From contig JAIBBC010000003.1 of the NCBI GenBank assembly GCA_019694875.1, forward strand, positions 372,001 through 436,000: DNA of 64,000 nucleotides, read 5' to 3'. Under the pieces are notes generated by a model that saw only the letters and a list, made by a program, of their open reading frames with translations, did no database searches and was not told the origin of the DNA. Shown here piece by piece: positions 15,768 through 24,660 of the stretch (position 1 is its first letter; each line of letters opens with the position of its first letter). Source of the stretch: Cyclobacteriaceae bacterium (GTDB taxonomy: Bacteria; Bacteroidota; Bacteroidia; Cytophagales; Cyclobacteriaceae). The position numbers and the translations under genes were made by a program.

Positions 15768-18077
15768 TCAGGCAAGAACTTTTTCGAATGTTTTGTTATG
15801 GCTGAGTGAAACAGCTTCGTTATTGATTTTGATATCAAACGGCTCGCCAGAAACCAGTGTAGTTTCAATCCGCTGATTGCTAACCTTCACTTTGATAACG
15901 CGTCCGCGGAACTCAATCCGGAAGGAGTACGATTTCCATTTTTTAGGAATGAATGGGGTGAAGTGCAGCGTATCATCTTTCACACGCATGCCTCCAAATC
16001 CCTTGATCACCGAAAGCCATGTTCCAGCCATGCTGGTAATGTGGCAACCGTCTTCCGTGTCATTATTGTAATCATCAAGATCGAGACGGGAAGTGCGCAG
16101 ATACATTTCATAAGCTTTCTCTTCATAGCCGAGCTTTGACGCAAGAATTACGTGTACACAAGGTGACAACGATGATTCATGAACGGTCATCGGTTCATAA
16201 AAATCGAAGTTGCGTTTGATGGTGTCGGTATCGAAATCATCTTCAAAGAAATACAATCCCTGAAGTACATCGGCTTGCTTGATGAAACAAGAACGAAGAA
16301 TCCGGTCCCACGACCATTTTTGATTCAGCGGACGATCTTCTTTTGCCAGTTGCGAAACGGGCATAATGTCTTTGTCCAGGAATCCATCCTGCTGCAGAAT
16401 TACACCTCTTGTTTTATCCTCCGGCAGGTAAATGTTGTCGGCTATTTTCTTCCAGAATGCAATCTCATCATCTTTCAACGATAAATTTCCAACGATGCGA
16501 CTATAATCCGTCACGTTACCTGCTTTCACTTTAGCGAGGGATTCGAACGTATAGTTCAGCGTCCAGCGTGCGATATAATTTGTGTACCAGTTGTTGTTAA
16601 CATTATTCTCGTATTCGTTCGGGCCTGTTACACCCAGCATCACGTACTTGTTTTTCTCTTTCGAAAAGTTCACACGCTGCGCCCAGAACCTTGAAATACC
16701 AACCAATACATCCAGGCCATGACTTGAAAGATAGCTCTCATCTCCGGTATACCGGATGTAATCATAGATCGCATACGCGATAGCACCGTTACGATGAATT
16801 TCTTCAAATGTAATCTCCCACTCGTTATGGCACTCCTCCCCGTTCATCGTTACCATCGGGTATAACGCAGCGCCATTTTTGAAACCAAGTTTGCCCGCAT
16901 TCTCAATTGCGCGCTGCAGATGCTTATGACGATAAATAAGGAGATTTTTCGCTACCTGTTGCTCGGCCGTTCCTAAATAAAACGGAAGACAATATGCTTC
17001 GGTGTCCCAATATGTGCTGCCACCATATTTCTCACCCGTAAATCCCTTCGGACCAATGTTCAGTCGTTCGTCTTCACCGGTGTACGTTTGCGTTAACTGG
17101 AAAATATTGAAACGAATCCCCTGTTGTGCTGCGATGTCGCCTTCAATAGTAATATCACATTCATCCCATTTGTGTTTCCAAACGGCTGCATGCTCATCCA
17201 ATAACGAATCAAAACCTTTTTGCGCTGCTTTGGTAAGAACGTCCTGACAATTTGCAACCAGTTTGTCCTTGGCGTGATTTTCAGAAGACAGAATGGCACC
17301 GAATTTATAAATCACAATTTCCTTTCCCTGACTCAGTTCAATCTGAACAATATTGCCGGCATACTTATCGCGTTCTTCGTAGTTGATTCGCTTGGCAGCT
17401 TCCCTGCCATCTTCCAGAATTGCATATCGCATTCCGGTTGCCACATGGAATTTAGTCTTCTTGGTTTGCGCTACCACAATGGCCTGATGATCTTCAGCCT
17501 TCTTATAAACTTCCTCCCAAAACTTCTCATCGTAGTTTGAATCTTTATTCACAACATCTGCATCTACAGCGATGGAGATCGTTGCTTTCGCGGAGAAATT
17601 TACCGGTGTCAACGCGTACCGGATCGCTCCCACCTCACCGTTTGCCATGCTGCAAAAGCGCTTCGCTTCCACATTAACCTGCTTTCCGTCCGGGAGAATT
17701 GCTGAGAACTTACGGGTTAGCAAGCCCGTCTTCATATCCAGCGTTCGTACGAAGTTTATCACTTTGCACTTCGCAAGATCCAGCTTTAGATTATCGATCG
17801 AGATGTGGATTCCGATCCAGCTTGGAGCATTCAAAACTTTAGCGAAATACTCCGGGTAACCGTTTTTCCACCAGCCTACGCGTGTTTTATCCGGATAATA
17901 AACTCCGGCAACATAACTTCCCTGAAGCGTGTCACCGCTGTATTCTTCCTCGAAGTTGGCACGCTGACCCATGCGTCCGTTTCCGATGCTGAAAACACTT
18001 TCTGAAATTTTGTTATAGTGCGCATCGAATCCTTCTTCAATTATCTGCCATTCATGATGTTTTAAGTACTCCTTCAT
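15768..18077 (-). CDS. GH65 glycoside phosphorylase, likely maltose phosphorylase
   Basis: A 769-residue cytoplasmic enzyme, the normal length for GH65. Motifs include GPKGFTGEKYGGSTYWDTE (substrate pocket, residues 342-360), the catalytic acid in EITFEEIHRNGAI (Glu425/426), and VTGPNEYENNVNNNWYTN. The barrel is flanked by the N-terminal beta-sandwich and a C-terminal beta domain. Phosphorylases of this family split maltose with phosphate to glucose and beta-glucose 1-phosphate. The beta-phosphoglucomutase gene directly upstream (21-base gap) strongly supports phosphorolysis instead of hydrolysis, because it uses the beta anomer. Trehalose or kojibiose phosphorylase is possible; the starch context favours maltose. 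Confidence 0.92.
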   Translation of the reverse strand: MKEYLKHHEWQIIEEGFDAHYNKISESVFSIGNGRMGQRANFEEEYSGDTLQGSYVAGVYYPDKTRVGWWKNGYPEYFAKVLNAPSWIGIHISIDNLKLDLAKCKVINFVRTLDMKTGLLTRKFSAILPDGKQVNVEAKRFCSMANGEVGAIRYALTPVNFSAKATISIAVDADVVNKDSNYDEKFWEEVYKKAEDHQAIVVAQTKKTKFHVATGMRYAILEDGREAAKRINYEERDKYAGNIVQIELSQGKEIVIYKFGAILSSENHAKDKLVANCQDVLTKAAQKGFDSLLDEHAAVWKHKWDECDITIEGDIAAQQGIRFNIFQLTQTYTGEDERLNIGPKGFTGEKYGGSTYWDTEAYCLPFYLGTAEQQVAKNLLIYRHKHLQRAIENAGKLGFKNGAALYPMVTMNGEECHNEWEITFEEIHRNGAIAYAIYDYIRYTGDESYLSSHGLDVLVGISRFWAQRVNFSKEKNKYVMLGVTGPNEYENNVNNNWYTNYIARWTLNYTFESLAKVKAGNVTDYSRIVGNLSLKDDEIAFWKKIADNIYLPEDKTRGVILQQDGFLDKDIMPVSQLAKEDRPLNQKWSWDRILRSCFIKQADVLQGLYFFEDDFDTDTIKRNFDFYEPMTVHESSLSPCVHVILASKLGYEEKAYEMYLRTSRLDLDDYNNDTEDGCHITSMAGTWLSVIKGFGGMRVKDDTLHFTPFIPKKWKSYSFRIEFRGRVIKVKVSNQRIETTLVSGEPFDIKINNEAVSLSHNKTFEKVLA

Positions 18078-18098
18078 ATCGGTGAGGTAAAGTCAAGG

Positions 18099-18743
18099 TT
18101 ATAATTTTTGCAGATCGCTGTAGTTAAAATTTTGAATAGCATCAACTATACGATTTGCCTTTTTTAGCTTAGCAGGGTTACCAATGCCCACGCATTTCAT
18201 TCCGGCTGCAAGTGCTGCTTCAACGCCCGCTTCAGCATCTTCAAAAACCACACAATCCGCGGGTTTCAAATTCAGTTTTCTGGCAGCCAGCAGAAATATC
18301 TCAGGATCAGGCTTACTGTGTACGATCATCGTACCATCAACCACGGTCTCAAATTCGTTTTGAATACCGAGTATTTCAATAATCGTTTGGGCGTTCTTAC
18401 TGCTGGATGCAAGCGCAATCCTGATATTGTCTTTTTTAAGCCTGCCGAATAATTCCCGCACGCCCGGAAACAGTTCATCCGGATTCATGTTGTGAACGTA
18501 TTCCGTAAACCAGGTATTCTTGCGGTCGGCCATCAACTCCTTCTTTTGATTTTCGAGCGAAACATTGGCGTGGTTGAGAACAATTTCAAGTGACTTCATC
18601 CGGCTGACACCTTTAAGTTCTTCGTTAATTTCTTCGGTAAGCTCGTAGTCAAATTCTTTAGCCAAACGTTTCCATGCAAGAAAATGATAATGAGCCGTGT
18701 CAACCAAAACTCCGTCAAGGTCAAAAATACATGCTTTGATCAA
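18099..18743 (-). CDS. pgmB: Beta-phosphoglucomutase (HAD family)
   Basis: A 214-residue HAD-family enzyme. Asp8 (nucleophile) and Asp10 (acid/base) lie in FDLDGVLVDTAHYH, and the cap has KGVSR. Motif II is ALASSSKNA, the motif III region SKPDPEIFL, and motif IV VFEDAEAG. These match beta-PGM, which converts beta-glucose 1-phosphate to glucose 6-phosphate. The start is TTG at 18741-18743, as no in-frame ATG precedes the Asp motif. It sits between the amylase and the maltose phosphorylase genes, the expected partner. Confidence in the family and reaction is high. Confidence 0.93.
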   Translation of the reverse strand: MIKACIFDLDGVLVDTAHYHFLAWKRLAKEFDYELTEEINEELKGVSRMKSLEIVLNHANVSLENQKKELMADRKNTWFTEYVHNMNPDELFPGVRELFGRLKKDNIRIALASSSKNAQTIIEILGIQNEFETVVDGTMIVHSKPDPEIFLLAARKLNLKPADCVVFEDAEAGVEAALAAGMKCVGIGNPAKLKKANRIVDAIQNFNYSDLQKL

Positions 18744-18753
18744 TGCGAATTCT

Positions 18754-21585
18754 TTAATCGTTTTGTTTAATAACCTTAACCTTTACACGGCCGGTTTGTG
18801 TTTCCACATCAGCGATGTAAAGTCCCGGTGCAACCTGACTGATATCCCAGCTTCCGTCAGCAATCCGGGGAGGTTTAATTCGTACACCCTGCATAGTTGT
18901 CAAACTCAGCGACCGTACAGGCGTGTCGGATACAATTGTTAGTATTCTTGAGGCGGGGTTCGGATAAAGTGAAATTTTTACCTGATCCTGCTCCGTACCG
19001 GTAATTATCTCCGGGCTTCCGATAGACACATCCGTAAATAACTTGTATTCGCCCGGTTGCAATGAAACCCCGAACGTAGTTGCGGAAACATTGAGTTCTG
19101 TACCATTGGCATAGTAATCGTACCACGTTCCTGTGTGCGGGAAATTAACACTTGTGGTCTTTGCGATTACGTCAAAGTTCACAACAACCACCACATTCAT
19201 TTCATCCGTACTGGCAGGTGTTGCAGTATATGGATTGTTTTTCAGCATCAATTGCTTTTCAAGTGATCCTGAGCCAACCGAAAGTGTTACTGAACCTGAC
19301 GTAAATACATCGTACTCATTCCTAATCCGGAGCAAATCTGAAATGTGAGACTTTAATCCAACACGTTTATCGTTCTGAAGATAATCCCATACAACAGGTT
19401 TCGGATATGTACGGCACCCATCACTGATGGTACCATCTTCACAATAGTTGATGCTGTAGTCATAGCCCAGTTCACCAAACTGCCACAACATTTTAGGCCC
19501 CGGTATCGTGTAGAAAATTGTTGCCGCACCTCTTGCACGTTTTAATGCAGTTGATAAGTCTTTCACAGTGTAGGTTCCGGACGTGTTCCCGAACGCAAGA
19601 TTCTTGTAGATCATCCGTTCTTCATCGTGGCTTTCCATGTAACTTACCAGTCGCGGTGCCGACCAACTGCGATTGCCATAGTAAACTCCTCCAAAGTCGG
19701 AGTCTGAAGCATAACCCATAGCACTCTGCAGATAGGCATTGTTCAAGTTACCCCAAAGCATCATACCTTTTCCTTCGCCCGACCGGTATTCCGCCAGCTC
19801 CTTTTCCTCCGAGTTAACAGCCAGGTGTTCCAGAATTACATACGCATCCGGGAAATTAGCCCATATCTTATCGGCCATTCGTTTCAGAATCGCGATCCGC
19901 GAAGCATCGTATGCAGACCATGCTCCTACGTTGTTGGGGTTGTTTACTTGCGTAAATCCCTTTGAAAGGTCGAACCGGTAGCCATCAATTTTATATTCAT
20001 GCAACCAGTAGTAGTTGATCGTATCAAGATACTTCTTGGTATAGGCGCTTTCATGGTTCATGTCGTAGAACACACTGAACGGGTGTGTGGCATCCACGTT
20101 AAAAAACTTGTTTGTTGGATTGGGTTTGAACGTGCTATAATTAAAATCAAGCAACAAATATGGGTTCGGTGTATCCTGATGGTTCATCGCGATATCGAAA
20201 ATAACCGCGATTCCATTTTGATGACACACGTCAATAAATTCTTTCAGCTTGTTTTTCGTTCCGTAAGCTTTATCGGGAGCGAACATAAATTGCGGATTGT
20301 AACCCCAGCTGTTGTTACCACCAAATTCCATGATTGGCATTAATTCGATGGCATTTATACCAAGGTTTTTAAAATAACTGACCGTATCAATCAGCGATTG
20401 ATAGTTATTAGCCCCGTCTTCAAAAAAATCACGAACGAGCAATTCGTATACAACCAGCTTTTCTTTTGCAGGTTTGGTGAAATTCGTAACCTGCCAGTTA
20501 TAAGGCGTTTGGCCGGTTTGAAAAACACTTAGTCTATTCCAGTACCACTGGCTTCCCAGAGCAACTGTTGGGAATTCTTTGAGGTTCGGATACGTGTTTT
20601 CAGGAATGTATTGATCATCGGGATCAAGAATTTTATCAGAGTACGGGTCAGCAATCCAGATCGATTCATCAATCAGGTATTGAAAAGCATATTCAGTTCC
20701 CGATGTCAGGCCAGATAACTCAATCCAGAAATATTCACCGTCACGCTTCATCAGGTTCTCAGGTTTTATATCCCAGTTGCTGAAATCACCGCGCACGTAT
20801 GCTGATGTTTTACCCGGTGCCAGAACACAGAGTGTAACCTTTGTATTGTCGCCAGGGTGGTAGTTGATGCCAGAAATGATTCCAGCGGGGCGGGCTTGTA
20901 CTGGGCTATTGGCCGATATGATGTATTGAAAAGAAACTTCATCATTGCCGGAAGCAGAGGTTGCAGTTAGTCGCACAGTAGCTGCACCAGACACTTCGGT
21001 AACAGTATGATTGTGAGAATAACTTGTTATGCCTGATTGTGTGTGAACTGAAACATTATTGATAAAGAGCTCAAATGTAGAAGCAACCGGAGTTGTTGCC
21101 TGAATGGTTAGTTGCTGACCGTTATCAACGAAAACCGGCCGAACAGACGGTTGATTGAGCGTTAATGAGAAACCAAAGTTGGCGATGTAGTCGGTTGTCT
21201 GGCCTCCGCTCCAATCAGGCGCCTTTAGCAGAATACCCATGCTTGTTTTCGAGCTGATGTCCTGCATGAAGAAATCTGAAGGTTTAAAAGTAAGGGTGAA
21301 AGTTGTAACGCCACCAGCAACATTTTTTGTGAATTTAGCCGGAGCGTCTGCTGCGGTCGCAGGATTATGATTGTATTTGGCATCAATGGCAGCAGCATCC
21401 GGGATCCAGACCCATGCATAAGCCTCCGACAAATTGGCCAACGCAGTTCCAGTTACATTATACGTCACCGTTATGGTCGTATTGCTTTGAAACAGCGCAG
21501 GAGTTATTGCAGGGTTCAGGGTAACCTTCTGTGCAAAAGCAAAGGCCGGTACACATAAAAAAATCACAAGTAGAAATCTCCTCAT
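18754..21585 (-). CDS. Secreted GH13 alpha-amylase with N-terminal beta domains and T9SS sorting tail
   Basis: A 943-residue protein. The start at 21585 is chosen over an upstream one because it opens directly into a signal peptide (MRRFLLVIFL...AFAQ). Residues 20-230 hold Ig-like/starch-binding-like domains; 235-340 a CBM48-like domain (YVRGDFSNW). The catalytic barrel spans about 370-760 with Asp539 in GYRFDLS (nucleophile), Glu586 in VILEHLA (acid/base), and Asp in ESHDEERM. The last 70-80 residues form a type A T9SS sorting domain with YPNPASRILTI near the start and VKVIK near the end, so the enzyme is exported by T9SS and placed on the surface or released. In classic Sus systems this role is filled by a SusG lipoprotein. 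It is downstream of susE in the operon. Confidence 0.92.
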   Translation of the reverse strand: MRRFLLVIFLCVPAFAFAQKVTLNPAITPALFQSNTTITVTYNVTGTALANLSEAYAWVWIPDAAAIDAKYNHNPATAADAPAKFTKNVAGGVTTFTLTFKPSDFFMQDISSKTSMGILLKAPDWSGGQTTDYIANFGFSLTLNQPSVRPVFVDNGQQLTIQATTPVASTFELFINNVSVHTQSGITSYSHNHTVTEVSGAATVRLTATSASGNDEVSFQYIISANSPVQARPAGIISGINYHPGDNTKVTLCVLAPGKTSAYVRGDFSNWDIKPENLMKRDGEYFWIELSGLTSGTEYAFQYLIDESIWIADPYSDKILDPDDQYIPENTYPNLKEFPTVALGSQWYWNRLSVFQTGQTPYNWQVTNFTKPAKEKLVVYELLVRDFFEDGANNYQSLIDTVSYFKNLGINAIELMPIMEFGGNNSWGYNPQFMFAPDKAYGTKNKLKEFIDVCHQNGIAVIFDIAMNHQDTPNPYLLLDFNYSTFKPNPTNKFFNVDATHPFSVFYDMNHESAYTKKYLDTINYYWLHEYKIDGYRFDLSKGFTQVNNPNNVGAWSAYDASRIAILKRMADKIWANFPDAYVILEHLAVNSEEKELAEYRSGEGKGMMLWGNLNNAYLQSAMGYASDSDFGGVYYGNRSWSAPRLVSYMESHDEERMIYKNLAFGNTSGTYTVKDLSTALKRARGAATIFYTIPGPKMLWQFGELGYDYSINYCEDGTISDGCRTYPKPVVWDYLQNDKRVGLKSHISDLLRIRNEYDVFTSGSVTLSVGSGSLEKQLMLKNNPYTATPASTDEMNVVVVVNFDVIAKTTSVNFPHTGTWYDYYANGTELNVSATTFGVSLQPGEYKLFTDVSIGSPEIITGTEQDQVKISLYPNPASRILTIVSDTPVRSLSLTTMQGVRIKPPRIADGSWDISQVAPGLYIADVETQTGRVKVKVIKQND

Positions 21586-21611
21586 CACAAATCGTTTATT
21601 TATTAAAGTGA

Positions 21612-21636
21612 AACAGGAGCCAACATGGCTCCTGTT
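21612..21636 (-). other. Perfect intercistronic hairpin between susE and amylase genes
   Basis: AACAGGAGCC and GGCTCCTGTT (10 bases each) pair perfectly around a five-base loop. On the minus strand it lies 25 bases after the susE stop and 26 before the amylase start, followed by a short AT-rich stretch but no strong U-run. It could be a weak or conditional terminator or an RNA-stability stem that sets the expression ratio within the operon. Confidence 0.6.
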
Positions 21637-21661
21637 CAAATATCAAACTACAAAGAAATCA

Positions 21662-23041
21662 TCAATCGTTGTGTCGCGTAACTACAATTGTTGGGCTTGC
21701 TGGATTTGTAAAGTCCAACGTAATTGAATGAAGTCCACCGGTAACGTTGATATCAGATCCACCTTCCTCGAGAGATCCGTTAGCTCCGTTGTCGCCATAG
21801 TTAGTCGACCAATTGTTGGCATCCCGGATTTTAAACGCGCCTGTTTCCAGTACGATGTTCTTGAGCGTCCAAATATTCTCGTTTCTCCAGTCTCTGACAA
21901 ACGGAGCATCCAACTTGTCCTGAATTCCGTTAGCTGGATCAACATCCTGACCCCAATTATTCCACGCACTTCCTACGAGTCCCCACGCATGATCTGCCGG
22001 TTCAATGGTCAATGTGAGATTCTTTTCATCAAAAATAAAAAGATACTTTCCAGCGGTGATTGAGATATCGGTACCTCCTGCTTCGAGCGATCCGTTCGCG
22101 CCATTGTCACCGTAGTTGGTACCCCAGTCATTATTCTTTCGAATTTTGAACTGTCCAGTTTTTACCTGACCGATCGCCTTCCAGGTATCGGACGAGTCGT
22201 CATAGTAGAAATCAAGGTCCGGTGTAACAGTAGGGTTTGCTGAACCTTCGGGTTCAGGATTGCCCCAGTTGTTCCAGGCAGAGCCAACAATACCCCATGA
22301 ATAGTTTTCAATCGTATACGTATTGTTATTGGTATTAAAGGTAATTTTCTTCGATCCTGCGGTAACTGTAATATCCGAACCACCAGCCTCGAGTGTACCA
22401 TCGGCTCCGTTGTCGCCCACGTTAACATCCCAGCTATTATTCTGTCTGAATTTAATTAGTCCGGCCCGAACTTTAACATAAGCTACAATCACGCCTGCAG
22501 TAGACGTAGTGAAGAACGGTGCATCAGGACCGTTACCCCAGTTATTGTATGCACCTCCTACGACTCCCCAAGGTGTTGAAAGGTTCAGGAATGCAGAATA
22601 CGGAGTTACGGTAATGGTGAAGGCCTCCGAAGAAACAACTTCATTGGTTGTCAGTCTGCCATCTACACGTACGTTCAGCGTTGCGGACTCTTCGGCTTCA
22701 AAATCAAGATTCAACAAAATTCCATTCAGTTCTTCCGCCATGAATGTTTTTGTTGTGCTTGCGCCAACATTGACTGTCTTAGGATCGCTAAAGTCCCCAG
22801 CTTTATCCATGTAAATTGTATACGAAGGAGAAGCTGTGAATCCAAAGTCAGGAGTGTCCCATGAAATCGTTAAGACTTCGTCTCCCGCCATTTCTTCTGT
22901 CAACACGATATCATTATCCGATGCCGTTGTAGTCAGTGTGGCGTTGGGGTTCAACGAGGCTGTAGGAAGATCGCTTTCACATGCCACGAGCGCAATTCCG
23001 AGAATTGCAGAAAAAAGATATTTCGTTTTCATTTCTTTCAT
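21662..23041 (-). CDS. susE: SusE/SusF-like starch-binding outer-membrane lipoprotein
   Basis: About 459 residues from the start at 23041 (ATG 23039-23041; a second ATG three codons later is also possible). An earlier frame start would overlap susD and lacks a signal at the N-terminus. The lipobox GIALVACES gives a lipidated Cys. An N-terminal SusE-type Ig domain is followed by three homologous modules of about 95-102 residues, each opening with WG(V/I/L)VG-A-NNWG. The repeated aromatic WGNNW pattern fits carbohydrate-binding modules that hold starch at the cell surface. It is third in the susCDE order. Whether it is SusE or SusF proper cannot be told, and the three-module form differs from classic SusE (two). 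Confidence 0.85.
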   Translation of the reverse strand: MKEMKTKYLFSAILGIALVACESDLPTASLNPNATLTTTASDNDIVLTEEMAGDEVLTISWDTPDFGFTASPSYTIYMDKAGDFSDPKTVNVGASTTKTFMAEELNGILLNLDFEAEESATLNVRVDGRLTTNEVVSSEAFTITVTPYSAFLNLSTPWGVVGGAYNNWGNGPDAPFFTTSTAGVIVAYVKVRAGLIKFRQNNSWDVNVGDNGADGTLEAGGSDITVTAGSKKITFNTNNNTYTIENYSWGIVGSAWNNWGNPEPEGSANPTVTPDLDFYYDDSSDTWKAIGQVKTGQFKIRKNNDWGTNYGDNGANGSLEAGGTDISITAGKYLFIFDEKNLTLTIEPADHAWGLVGSAWNNWGQDVDPANGIQDKLDAPFVRDWRNENIWTLKNIVLETGAFKIRDANNWSTNYGDNGANGSLEEGGSDINVTGGLHSITLDFTNPASPTIVVTRHND

Positions 23042-23072
23042 TGTTATAGTAATGTACTTCACCATAAACTTA

Positions 23073-24641
23073 TTATTCCGCACCTGCGTAACCCTCATTT
23101 TGACCAAGTTTTGGATTCAAAACTCTGTCGGATGCCGGTACAGGGAATACATTTCTGAAAGCCGGTGTAGATGTTCCGTCTTTCACACCACCTTTCCACG
23201 GCCAGAGGTATGAACCACCCGTAAATTTATTGAACCGGATAAGGTCAGTTCTGCGGTGACCTTCCCAATACAGCTCACGAGCACGCTCATCCAGAATAAA
23301 GTCAAGTGTTAGTTGCGCACCAGAAATATTACCGATAGCAGGATCGCCTGAACGGTTACGCAACTGATTTACGTATCCAAGTGCAGTGGTAGCATCGCCA
23401 CCCGAGCCTCCACGAAGTACTGCTTCAGCATACATCAGGTAAGCGTCTGCCAAACGGAACATCGGGAAATCGGTGTTAACAAAACCCGTGTTGGTTGGAT
23501 CGCCACTAGCACCTGTCGATGTTGTATTTCTGAATTTATAAACACCGTAACCATCTGTAGCGGTGTTCTGCGCCTCAATTTCCAAATTTTGCCCGCCCGC
23601 TTCATCAATGAAATAATCGCGGTTATCAGAACCAGAGAATTTATTTACAAGTGCTTTGGTTGTTCTCAATCCATCCCAACCGAGATTCGTTGCGCCAATA
23701 TTTCCGGCTGCACCCATTATCATCGTCCAAACTGCACTGTATGACTTGGAATAACGTGCGTCACTGGTGAAGCCGAGGATAATCTCAGGGCTTGTGTTGT
23801 TATCCGCCAAGAAGTTATTTTGATACTTTGGAGAAAGTGTATAACCAGAGCTAATAACTTCGTTAAGCTGAGTTATTGCGTCTGTATAACGGCCGTTACC
23901 AGTTCCCAGATATACCTCAGCATTCAAATACAATTTGGCGAGCAACATGGCGCAGGCGGCTTTATCAGCTCGCGCATACTCAAATCTCGGTGCTCCCATT
24001 TCATCCTTGATATCCAGTAACTCGGATTCGATGTACTCGAACAATGCAGGGCGCTGAATTTCATCAGGCAAGAAAGCGCCAGGCAAATCGGCTTCGGTCA
24101 CAAATGGAACTCTTCCGAAAAGATTCATGCCATAGTAGTAAGCCAACGCCCTCAAAAATCTTGCTTCCCGATTATACTGAACTAATTCTGTTTCAGATTT
24201 TCCGGCGGTAGCCCGGATGAACTCATTTGCTAGAACCACACTATTCATGACTCTTGCAAACGCAAATTCACCCACGCCATCGGTTGGCGACCATGTATGA
24301 TTGTGCAAGTTGAAGATTGTACTCCCGAAGTCGTTTGGGTAAGTCCACACGGCCTCATCGGTTGTCAACTCCTCCATGTTCCACATCATACGCATGAAAC
24401 TGCTGTTTCCTTCATCTGACGTGTTGATGTCAGAGTTACCTGCAGGCCCTTGCTGACCTGTCAATACAAATGACGCATACAACTTCGCCAAACCGGCCTT
24501 ATAAGATTCCGGTGTTGTATACACATCCGCAGATGTAGTTACATCTTTATCGAGTGGCTTAACATCCAGATCGCCAAAACACGAAGTCAATAGTGCAGCG
24601 CATGTTAACGATCCCAGTTGAATTATCTTATTTATTTTCAT
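23073..24641 (-). CDS. susD: SusD/RagB-like nutrient-binding outer-membrane lipoprotein
   Basis: A 522-residue lipoprotein (signal with lipobox LLTSCFG). The N-terminal SusD-like region (DVKPLDKDVTTSADVYTTPESYKAGLAKLY) is followed by TPR-like helices (EFIRATAGK, REARFLRALAYYYGMNLFGRVPFV) and a C-terminal RagB/SusD domain ending with RARELYWEGHRRTDLIRFNKF and NPKLGQNEGY. SusD forms the lid over the SusC barrel and captures starch oligosaccharides. It follows susC by 19 bases. Family certain; the starch ligand is inferred from the surrounding amylase and phosphorylase genes. Confidence 0.95.
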   Translation of the reverse strand: MKINKIIQLGSLTCAALLTSCFGDLDVKPLDKDVTTSADVYTTPESYKAGLAKLYASFVLTGQQGPAGNSDINTSDEGNSSFMRMMWNMEELTTDEAVWTYPNDFGSTIFNLHNHTWSPTDGVGEFAFARVMNSVVLANEFIRATAGKSETELVQYNREARFLRALAYYYGMNLFGRVPFVTEADLPGAFLPDEIQRPALFEYIESELLDIKDEMGAPRFEYARADKAACAMLLAKLYLNAEVYLGTGNGRYTDAITQLNEVISSGYTLSPKYQNNFLADNNTSPEIILGFTSDARYSKSYSAVWTMIMGAAGNIGATNLGWDGLRTTKALVNKFSGSDNRDYFIDEAGGQNLEIEAQNTATDGYGVYKFRNTTSTGASGDPTNTGFVNTDFPMFRLADAYLMYAEAVLRGGSGGDATTALGYVNQLRNRSGDPAIGNISGAQLTLDFILDERARELYWEGHRRTDLIRFNKFTGGSYLWPWKGGVKDGTSTPAFRNVFPVPASDRVLNPKLGQNEGYAGAE

Positions 24642-24660
24642 AATGCTTTATTATCGCAGA

